Part shown: positions 5,654 through 10,897 of the stretch, piece after piece
Layout: every line of letters starts with the position of its first letter
Numbering within the stretch: position 1 is the first letter of the stretch
Assembly: GCA_002771315.1 (NCBI GenBank)
Contig: PCSF01000101.1
Coordinates: 31,882-48,707, forward strand
Reading direction: 5' to 3'
DNA: 16,826 nt
From: Desulfobacterales bacterium CG23_combo_of_CG06-09_8_20_14_all_52_9
GTDB lineage: Bacteria > Desulfobacterota > Desulfobacteria > Desulfobacterales > UBA2156
Notes under the pieces: model-generated
Told to the model about the DNA's origin: nothing
The model's input: only the letters and a program-made list of their open reading frames with translations
Database searches by the model: none
Program-made: the position numbers and the translations under genes

Positions 5654-5824
5654 CGATCACGGAAAACATAGAATCCCCCTCCGCTAATCCGCAGCTTAAA
5701 AGGACGCCCTCATTCATTAACCCTGCTATGGAATGTCGTGCTGACCAGGTTTTTCAAGAACACAAAGCCGGAGAGAATCGAACTGCGCCGCCAAGCTCGA
5801 CATGGCCCTCCGAAGTATTGCCTT

Positions 5825-6490
5825 TTATTCATCTTTGACCGATTCGGCCGACACACCGAATACGGAGGCGTCAGGTTCGAACACCTCGATGCGTTTGCCT
5901 TTCTCGATAAAGGCCCTCAGCGCTTCAAACACGCTTTGATAGTCAGCCATGACGGATTCGAAGCGCCGGGTAATGGGATCGCCTCTTCCAAGGACCGCTT
6001 CCGCCTGCCTCAATAAAGACATGCCTTCTTTGAAATGCCTTCCGGTTTTCGTAAAAAACTTTTTCCGAAACTCGTGCTTTTCCCGCTCCTTGGCAATAAT
6101 CGGCAGCAGTCTCTGCACCGAGTGCTCGATCAACACATCCCTAGACATGTTGAAATCGTTTGAAATTTTTTCAAGACTCACCAGGGATCGCCGGCTGATG
6201 ACAAAGGTTTTCTGGGTGCGATTGCCATAGATGAATGGATTGTCTCCCAATTGTCTTGCGATTTCATCAAGGGCTCTGGGATTTTCCATCAGGTGATCAA
6301 ACACGGACTTCTGCTTGATCCCCAGATGTGTTGCCAGGATGCTGATGGCATTGATACACGCCTCGGATAGTCTGAATGTGACCCGCACGGATTGCCGACC
6401 CATCAGCTCGGTGGCTGAAGTTTGGACGATATCGGTGGCATTCTGAGGCTCTTGTTCTTTTCTCACTATCGGGTTCCCCCTGAATTTCAT
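5825..6490 (-). CDS. Unrecognised protein with two apparent ribbon-helix-helix segments
   Basis: No named family is recognised for this 221-residue protein. Residues 34-70 (a strand, VRVTFRL, then two helices ending FDHLMEN) and 93-130 (KTFVISRRSL then two helices ending EHSVQRLL) both have the strand-helix-helix layout of MetJ/Arc-type DNA-binding domains. The remainder is helical and charged, with a possible helical bundle at 135-200. A DNA-binding transcription factor is therefore inferred. The ATG at 6490 has no SD. A GTG at 6466 (codon 9) has AGGGGG 9 bases upstream and may be the true start. The gene is divergent from the hsp20 pair across a 171-bp AT-rich promoter region, and convergent with the NifX gene. 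Alternatives are a phage- or plasmid-type regulator or an antitoxin-like protein, though no toxin gene is adjacent. Confidence 0.6.
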   Translation of the reverse strand: MKFRGNPIVRKEQEPQNATDIVQTSATELMGRQSVRVTFRLSEACINAISILATHLGIKQKSVFDHLMENPRALDEIARQLGDNPFIYGNRTQKTFVISRRSLVSLEKISNDFNMSRDVLIEHSVQRLLPIIAKEREKHEFRKKFFTKTGRHFKEGMSLLRQAEAVLGRGDPITRRFESVMADYQSVFEALRAFIEKGKRIEVFEPDASVFGVSAESVKDE

Positions 6491-6510
6491 TGCGGAATTA
6501 TTATTATCTT

Positions 6511-6538
6511 ATAGTAATTTAATTTTTTAGTAATGCAA
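6511..6538 (-). promoter_or_regulatory. Promoter of the tandem-RHH gene with direct repeats over both boxes
   Basis: On the minus strand TTGCAT (6538-6533), a 16-bp spacer and TACTAT (6516-6511) form a promoter. The 7-mer TAGTAAT (plus strand) occurs at 6512-6518 and 6528-6534, start-to-start 16 bp, overlapping the -10 and touching the -35. Short direct repeats placed like this are typical RHH operators, so autorepression is a testable inference. Confidence 0.4.
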
Positions 6539-6559
6539 CAAAAAAATTATTTTACCTTA

Positions 6560-6587
6560 TTGACAACTATCGAATAGGTCTTATTTT
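6560..6587 (+). promoter_or_regulatory. Promoter of the hsp20 operon
   Basis: TTGACA (6560-6565), a 16-bp spacer and TATTTT (6582-6587) suggest a sigma70-type promoter. The spacer contains CTATCGAATAG, a short dyad with CTAT/ATAG arms. A TTGAC...GTCAA pair lies at 6560-6564 and 6592-6596. No CIRCE element and no clear sigma32 promoter was seen. Confidence 0.4.
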
Positions 6588-6661
6588 TCCCGTCAAAGGA
6601 TAATATTTCGAATGGAAGGTGTCTGCTCAATCAACGCAAACACTCAAAAAGGGAGGAAAAT

Positions 6662-7114
6662 ATGATTTATCGAAGGGTTTTTAGTAATCCTTGGCGCTTC
6701 AGAAACATGTTGGAAGAGGTTGACCGAATGCGACAAACGATGGACCGCTGGCTCGGCGACAGGGAAAATGCGTTTCCAACTCTTCGGGCCGGAGTATTTC
6801 CTCTGGTAAACCTGACGGAAAACAAAGACAGCTTTTTCATCCGGGCCGAATTGCCGGGCATAGAAAAGGAAGACCTGGAGATCCTGGCCACCGCAAACAG
6901 CGTCTCGATCTCCGGGGAGAGAAAGATTCCTGCCGAGGAAGAAGGCGCCCGATACCACAGAAGGGAACGAGAAGGCGGTAATTTTTCTCGGATGATCACC
7001 TTGGGGGCGGAGATCCAGCCCGATAAAGTGGAAGCCGGCCTTAAAAACGGCGTTTTAACTGTAACCGTTCCAAAGGCGGAAATCGCCAAGCCAAAACAGA
7101 TTGCCATAAAATAA
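6662..7114 (+). CDS. Small heat-shock protein, Hsp20/alpha-crystallin family (first of pair)
   Basis: This 150-residue protein is an ATP-independent holdase that binds unfolding proteins in the cytoplasm. An N-terminal arm (1-45, with LEEVDRMRQTMDRW) precedes the alpha-crystallin domain (about 46-139), seen as PLVNLTENKDSFFIRAELPG, VSISGERKIP and the signature GLKNGVLTVTVPKAE. A C-terminal IAI motif (residues 147-149) can dock into neighbouring subunits during oligomer assembly. The start at 6662 has GGGAGG 5 bases upstream. It is 27 bp from the second hsp20 gene, so they are one operon. The two are not recent duplicates and probably form mixed or functionally distinct oligomers, as in other class A/B bacterial Hsp20 pairs (inference). 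Confidence 0.93.
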   Translation: MIYRRVFSNPWRFRNMLEEVDRMRQTMDRWLGDRENAFPTLRAGVFPLVNLTENKDSFFIRAELPGIEKEDLEILATANSVSISGERKIPAEEEGARYHRREREGGNFSRMITLGAEIQPDKVEAGLKNGVLTVTVPKAEIAKPKQIAIK

Positions 7115-7141
7115 TGGATCGATAAAAAAGGAGGGATGAAC

Positions 7142-7552
7142 ATGGCTGAAGCTCAGACCAAGGCTCTCAAGACTAAGGAAAAACAGGAGCTGATGACCCC
7201 TGCCGAACAGACCCGCCCCGGGGTGATCTTTACACCCAATGTGGATATCTTCGAAACTGAGAGCAAGATCACCATATTGGCAGATATGCCGGGAGTCATA
7301 CCCGAAAACCTGAATATCGACCTCAGAGACAACACTTTAACGCTGATGGGAGATATTTCAACAGTAGAAAGCTCCGCTGAGGAGGATGTTCTCATCGAGT
7401 ACGAAATCGGAAAATATTTCAGGCAATTCACCCTGTCGGAGGTCATAGACCAAAACAAAATCGACGCTCAGCTCAACGACGGCGTCCTGAGGCTGACGCT
7501 GCAGAAGGTCGAAAAGGCCATACCTCGAAAAATAGTCGTTAAATCGGTTTAA
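7142..7552 (+). CDS. Small heat-shock protein, Hsp20/alpha-crystallin family (second of pair)
   Basis: The 136-residue protein has an alpha-crystallin domain at about 31-125: PNVDIFETESKITILADMPG, LTLMGDIS, a YEIGKYFRQFTLSEVID segment and LNDGVLRLTLQKVE. It ends with an I-x-V type motif (IVV, 131-133). The N-terminal arm is short, charged and Lys-rich. An ATG at 7136 is only 1 base from GGAGG (7130-7134), so the ATG at 7142, 7 bases from that SD, is taken as the start. It follows the first hsp20 in the same operon and is closed by a hairpin terminator at 7571. Confidence 0.92.
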   Translation: MAEAQTKALKTKEKQELMTPAEQTRPGVIFTPNVDIFETESKITILADMPGVIPENLNIDLRDNTLTLMGDISTVESSAEEDVLIEYEIGKYFRQFTLSEVIDQNKIDAQLNDGVLRLTLQKVEKAIPRKIVVKSV

Positions 7553-7570
7553 AAAACTCCGGTACTTCAA

Positions 7571-7620
7571 AGGAGCCGGCTGCATGAACCTTAAAGAAGG
7601 CGCAAACCGGCTCCTAATTT
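7571..7620 (+). terminator. Hairpin terminator after the hsp20 operon
   Basis: AGGAGCCGG (7571-7579) and CCGGCTCCT (7607-7615) form a perfect 9-bp stem with a 27-nt loop, followed by AATTTAATT. The T-run is weak and the loop long, so termination efficiency is uncertain. Confidence 0.5.
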
Positions 7621-7683
7621 AATTCATTACTCTTTAAGTCCCCTTGTTTTTGCATGTCAGCGATTCCCGAAAATATCCAATAT

Positions 7684-7719
7684 AAAAGGGTTTACAGCAA
7701 TCGCTCGCTGTAAACCCTT
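7684..7719 (-). terminator. Rho-independent terminator of tRNA-Val
   Basis: A 13-bp perfect stem (7686-7698 with 7707-7719; AAGGGTTTACAGC on the plus strand) has an 8-nt loop and runs into TTTT on the minus strand (7687-7684). It lies 8 bp beyond the tRNA 3' end, as expected for its terminator. Confidence 0.85.
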
Positions 7720-7727
7720 GACTGTTC

Positions 7728-7802
7728 TGGTAGGCGGTACTGGATTTGAACCAGTGGCTTCTACCGTGTGAGGGTAGCACTCTCCCGCTGAGTTAACCGC
7801 CC
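7728..7802 (-). tRNA. tRNA-Val (anticodon CAC)
   Basis: The 75-nt minus-strand cloverleaf folds fully. The acceptor is GGGCGGT/ACCGCCT (one G-U at 1-72) and the D stem is ACTC/GAGT. The anticodon arm is CTACC-CTCACAC-GGTAG with CAC at the anticodon, which reads GTG valine codons. The T arm is ACTGG-TTCAAAT-CCAGT, with discriminator A. The 3' CCA is encoded, so the nucleotidyltransferase in this window would be needed for repair, not synthesis, of this tRNA's end. Confidence 0.96.
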
Positions 7803-7809
7803 ATCAACC

Positions 7810-7930
7810 TTGATGGCTTCGTAAAAAGTCCATCTGCTGCGTTGCGCTGCATCCGTCGTCTTTGCGGCGTACCTATAACTACGCCTCATTCCTCAGGATT
7901 TGCGCGCCTTGCATCTGAAGCTTTTTACTT
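7810..7930. repeat. MITE-like intergenic repeat, second type
   Basis: The left end (7810-7828) matches 19 bases of the repeat at 2443-2461, and GTAAAAAG (7821-7828) is inverted as CTTTTTAC (7921-7928). The interior is different, with a hairpin GGCGTA-N8-TACGCC (7866-7885) and a GC-rich GCTGCGTTGCGCTGC stretch. The right end has decayed relative to the expected TTCG terminus. It lies between tRNA-Val and the IHF/HU gene and encodes nothing. Confidence 0.65.
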
Positions 7931-7962
7931 TGCCATCCCAATTTTGAATGATTACGATTTCA

Positions 7963-8244
7963 TCAACCTTTGTAGTCCACCATCTCCTTGAGTTCTTTGC
8001 CCACTTTGAAAAAGGGAAGCCGCTTGGACGAAACCCGGATCTTTTCTCCGGACTTGGGGTTTCGCCCCACATAAGGCTTATAGTTTTTAACCGTGAAGCT
8101 GCCGAATCCCCGGATCTCGACCCGATCCCCTCCGGATAGGATCTCAGATATGGTGTCAAAAAAGGTGTTGATAATGACTTCTGCATCCCTTTTGCTCAGG
8201 TCGGTATGATTCTTCAGCCGATTGATTAAATCCGATCGGTTCAT
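7963..8244 (-). CDS. HU/IHF family DNA-binding protein (IHF-beta-like)
   Basis: The 93-residue nucleoid protein bends DNA as a dimer. The whole family fold is visible: N-terminal helices (MNRSDLINRLKNHTDLSKRD), the RVEIRGFGSF strand (41-50), and the DNA-binding arm GRNPKSGEKI (60-69) with the intercalating Pro at 63. It ends with LPFFKVGKELKEMV. RIEIRGFGSF and GRNPK-type arms are closest to IHF beta, though HU cannot be excluded from one gene. The ATG at 8244 is preferred over an upstream in-frame GTG (8250), because GAGGA lies 6 bases before the ATG but abuts the GTG. It has its own promoter overlapping the scpB stop. Confidence 0.9.
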   Translation of the reverse strand: MNRSDLINRLKNHTDLSKRDAEVIINTFFDTISEILSGGDRVEIRGFGSFTVKNYKPYVGRNPKSGEKIRVSSKRLPFFKVGKELKEMVDYKG

Positions 8245-8299
8245 ATACACTCCTCAAACAGCTTCAATATAAACCTTTTTCAATTAGAAACGAGATAGT

Positions 8300-8329
8300 T
8301 ATATACTAAGGGGCCCATTTTCAAGTCAA
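8300..8329 (-). promoter_or_regulatory. Promoter of the IHF/HU gene
   Basis: TTGACT (8329-8324), an 18-bp spacer and TATATA (8305-8300) on the minus strand precede the ATG by 55 bp. The -35 box contains the TGA stop codon of scpB. Confidence 0.55.
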
Positions 8330-8937
8330 GCTTTTTTTGTTGGATCGATTTCTGGTGGGTTTGAAGCGGCCCCTTCGGGCTCCGGGAAGGTTAGCTGCTC
8401 GGGAATCTCCTTGGGCGCCTCGAGGGCTTCCACTTCCTCGGGGGTTGGAAGTTCGGTTAAGTCCTTGAGTTCAAAAAGCTCTAAAAATTGTCGGGTAGTC
8501 CCATAGATCAAGGGTCTTCCCGGGATGGCCTTTCTCCCCAAGACCCGGATTATTTTTTTCTCCATGAGCATCCGCAAGATCCCCCCACAGTCGACCCCCC
8601 GGATGTGCTCGATGTCATTTCGAATGATCGGCTGCTTGTAGGCGATAATGGCCAGCGTCTCCATCGCTGCCTTGCTGAGTCGGGCCGGCGCCGGTTGGAT
8701 CAGCCGCTTGATCCAAGGGCTGTATTCAGGTCGTGTACGGATTTGATATCCTCCCGCTACTTCCTTTAAGAAAAAGGCTCCGCCCCTTGCTTCGTATTCC
8801 TCGGAAAGGGTGTTGAGCGCCTCGCGGATAAGCCGGGTTTCCGAATTATCCAGCACCTTTTTCATCCGCTCCATGGACAGGGGTTCGGATGCCACAAAGA
8901 GAAGGCTTTCGAGGATATATTTGATTTCTTGCGTCAT
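8326..8937 (-). CDS. scpB: Segregation and condensation protein B
   Basis: The 203-residue ScpB is the winged-helix (kite) subunit of the SMC-ScpAB condensin complex, which compacts and resolves sister chromosomes. Two winged-helix domains are expected within about 1-165. The signature is METLAIIAYKQPIIRNDIEH, then RGVDCGGILRMLMEKKIIRV and GRPLIYGTT. The C-terminal 40 residues are acidic and Pro-rich, as is common in the family. The ATG at 8937 overlaps the scpA stop (ATGA, 4 bp), so translation is probably coupled. The usual length is 170-250, so it is complete. Confidence 0.95.
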   Translation of the reverse strand: MTQEIKYILESLLFVASEPLSMERMKKVLDNSETRLIREALNTLSEEYEARGGAFFLKEVAGGYQIRTRPEYSPWIKRLIQPAPARLSKAAMETLAIIAYKQPIIRNDIEHIRGVDCGGILRMLMEKKIIRVLGRKAIPGRPLIYGTTRQFLELFELKDLTELPTPEEVEALEAPKEIPEQLTFPEPEGAASNPPEIDPTKKA

Positions 8938-9650
8938 TGATAGAAGATCCGGATGATCCCGGTCTCTGTCTGCTGATAGATGCGTATCAGAGCCAAGCGG
9001 ACCATTTCCAGGATGGCCAGAAAGGTCACGACAATCATTCCCCGATTCACACCTCCCTCAAATAGTGCATCAAAGGTGACGGACTCGCGCTCTTCCAGGA
9101 TATTCACGATTTCGGAGATCCGATCCTTGACCGAAATCCGGTCTGCGGTCAGATCCACCCGCTGCTCCGGGGATATATTTTTCAGGATTCTCTGGAAGGC
9201 CTCGATAAGCTCAAAAAGGTCGACCTGGACCCATTCTTCCGGGGACTCTGAGGGCTCATCTCCTTTTCCAGGGCAGCGGACAAAGGTGTCTTCCCCCAAA
9301 ATGCTCCTGGACCCCAGCTTTTCCACCGCCTCCTTGATCCGGATGTATTCCGAAAGGGGACGGGCGATTTCCAGGCGCGGATCCTCATCGGCATCCTCCA
9401 CTTCTTCGTGCACGGGAAGCAGCATCCTGGATTTGATATGGGTCAGGGTCGCAGCCATGACGATGAAATCCCCGGCAACGTCGATGTTCATCTCCCGCAT
9501 CATATTCAAATATTCGAGATACTGGTCGGTGATCAAGGCGATGGGGATATCATAAATATTGACCTCGTTTTTCTTGATTAAAAACACAAGCAAATCCATG
9601 GGACCTTCGAAGATGTCGGCAAGCCTGACACGGTAAACGTCTTCGGACAT
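8934..9650 (-). CDS. scpA: Segregation and condensation protein A
   Basis: The 238-residue kleisin bridges the SMC heads and binds an ScpB dimer. The N-terminus shows the invariant FEGPMDLLVFLIKKNEVNIYDIP, then ITDQYLEYL, the VMAATLTHIKSRMLLP segment, and a C-terminal winged-helix with VTFLAILEMVRL. ATG 9650 is taken as the start: AGAGGGG (9666-9660) is 9 bases away, against only 3 for the in-frame GTG at 9656. It lies 66 bp downstream of trpS on the same strand, so trpS-scpA-scpB is a probable operon. Confidence 0.95.
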   Translation of the reverse strand: MSEDVYRVRLADIFEGPMDLLVFLIKKNEVNIYDIPIALITDQYLEYLNMMREMNIDVAGDFIVMAATLTHIKSRMLLPVHEEVEDADEDPRLEIARPLSEYIRIKEAVEKLGSRSILGEDTFVRCPGKGDEPSESPEEWVQVDLFELIEAFQRILKNISPEQRVDLTADRISVKDRISEIVNILEERESVTFDALFEGGVNRGMIVVTFLAILEMVRLALIRIYQQTETGIIRIFYQ

Positions 9651-9722
9651 CCTCACAATCCCCTCTGGAATCTCGTGTGCATCACCTTGAAAAAAGCAAC
9701 CCCATCAAAACAACAAGAGCCA

Positions 9723-10724
9723 TCAGGTTTTTCTCGATTCGATTCGAATCAAAGCCCGGACTTCTTCCATTGTTTTTTCAGCAACCCCCCGGGCCCGACC
9801 GCATCCGCTCTCGATAATTTCATGGACCAGCTTCGGCCGCTGCTCATAGTACGCCCTTTTTTCGCGTACCGGCGCCAAGGCCTGGGCGAGGTTCTGGGCC
9901 ATGATTTTCTTACATTCCACGCATCCGATCTCCGCCGTACGGCAGGTCGCATCGATCTCGGCAACCTTGTCCGGATTCGTGTAAATCCTGTGAAAGGTAA
10001 AGACATTGCAAACGTCCGGGTTTCCAGGATCCGATTTCCGGGCACGCTGGGGGTCGGTGATCATCTGGGTCACCGTGGCAGCAATCGCCTTCGGAGAGTC
10101 TGACAGGTATATTGCGTTGTTATAGCTTTTGCTCATTTTCCGGCGGTCGGTCCCGAGGATCTTGGAGGTTTCCGTGAGAATGGCCTGGGGTTCCGGGAAG
10201 ATCTCACCGTAAAGGGAATTAAACCGACGGGCGATTTCCCGGGTAATCTCTACATGCGGGACCTGATCCATCCCCACCGGGACCCCGAACGCCTTGTACA
10301 TGATGATGTCCGCGGCCTGGAGCACCGGATACCCCAGAAATCCGAAGGTGGACAGGTCCTTGTTTTGGATCTGAACCATCTGATCTTTGTAGGTGGGGTT
10401 GCGCTCCAGCCAGGGGACCGGGGTGATCATGGACAGGATCAAGAACAGCTCGGCGTGCTCTTTGATCCGGGATTGGATAAAGAGGGTGCTCTTTTCAGGA
10501 GAAAGCCCTACGCTGAGCCAGTCGAGCATCATGCCCCGGACATGGGCTTCGATCATTCGCGGGTCTTCGTAATCGCTGGTCAGGGCATGCCAGTCGGCGA
10601 TAAAATAAAAACAGTCATATGCTTCTTGTATCCGAATCCAGTTGGCAAGGGCGCCATGGTAGTTGCCCAGATGCAGGGGCCCGGTGGGCCGCATTCCGCT
10701 GACGATCCGTTTTTTTTGAGTCAT
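9723..10724 (-). CDS. trpS: Tryptophan--tRNA ligase
   Basis: The 333-residue class I aminoacyl-tRNA synthetase charges tRNA-Trp with tryptophan using ATP. The HIGH-equivalent is RPTGPLHLGNYHGAL (HLGN at 18-21), the second signature is KMSKS (196-200), and ADWHALTS and VGMDQVPHVEITREIARRFN are typical TrpRS segments. Length is normal for bacteria (about 330). The ATG at 10724 has GGGAGA upstream. The immediate leader holds a GC-rich hairpin with a T5 run and a possible promoter, listed separately. The cca gene upstream is 173 bp away on the same strand. Confidence 0.97.
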   Translation of the reverse strand: MTQKKRIVSGMRPTGPLHLGNYHGALANWIRIQEAYDCFYFIADWHALTSDYEDPRMIEAHVRGMMLDWLSVGLSPEKSTLFIQSRIKEHAELFLILSMITPVPWLERNPTYKDQMVQIQNKDLSTFGFLGYPVLQAADIIMYKAFGVPVGMDQVPHVEITREIARRFNSLYGEIFPEPQAILTETSKILGTDRRKMSKSYNNAIYLSDSPKAIAATVTQMITDPQRARKSDPGNPDVCNVFTFHRIYTNPDKVAEIDATCRTAEIGCVECKKIMAQNLAQALAPVREKRAYYEQRPKLVHEIIESGCGRARGVAEKTMEEVRALIRIESRKT

Positions 10725-10737
10725 GGAAACTCTCCCG

Positions 10738-10766
10738 AAAAACCATCCGCCGGCAACTTCCGGCGG
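10738..10766 (-). terminator. GC-rich hairpin with T-run in front of trpS
   Basis: CCGCCGG (10747-10753) and CCGGCGG (10760-10766) pair with a 6-nt loop. On the minus strand ATGG and then TTTTT (10742-10738) follow, ending just before the trpS SD. It could terminate cca transcription or act as an attenuator for trpS. The stem is strong, but the T-run is offset by 4 nt. Confidence 0.45.
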
Positions 10767-10790
10767 GCCTCTTGAATTTTAAATTTTTTA

Positions 10791-10819
10791 AAATAATGCT
10801 TCAGGCAGGCCATTGGCAA
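10791..10819 (-). promoter_or_regulatory. Possible trpS promoter
   Basis: TTGCCA (10819-10814), a 17-bp spacer and TTATTT (10796-10791) on the minus strand lie upstream of the hairpin in the cca-trpS gap. This would give a leader of about 60 nt containing the hairpin. The match is moderate. Confidence 0.35.
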
Positions 10820-10897
10820 GAAAATTTTGATGACTCTATGTTTTCATTATTTTCCCGCACGGGGTATCTTTATAAGGCGGCGCTTTCTCATGCATCC

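Noticed and set aside
5738..5840. Plus-strand gene remnant around 5738-6016
   Set aside because: The reading frame overlaps the tandem-RHH gene on the other strand, has no SD and shows no recognisable family.
6491..6661. CIRCE or sigma32 element for the hsp20 genes
   Set aside because: No TTAGCACTC-N9-GAGTGCTAA match and no CTTGAAA/CCCAT pair at suitable spacing; only a TTGACA/TATTTT promoter is visible.
10725..10897. T-box riboswitch upstream of trpS
   Set aside because: The gap is too short (173 bp, with the candidate promoter inside it), and no antiterminator TGGN bulge or specifier stem is seen; only a simple hairpin.
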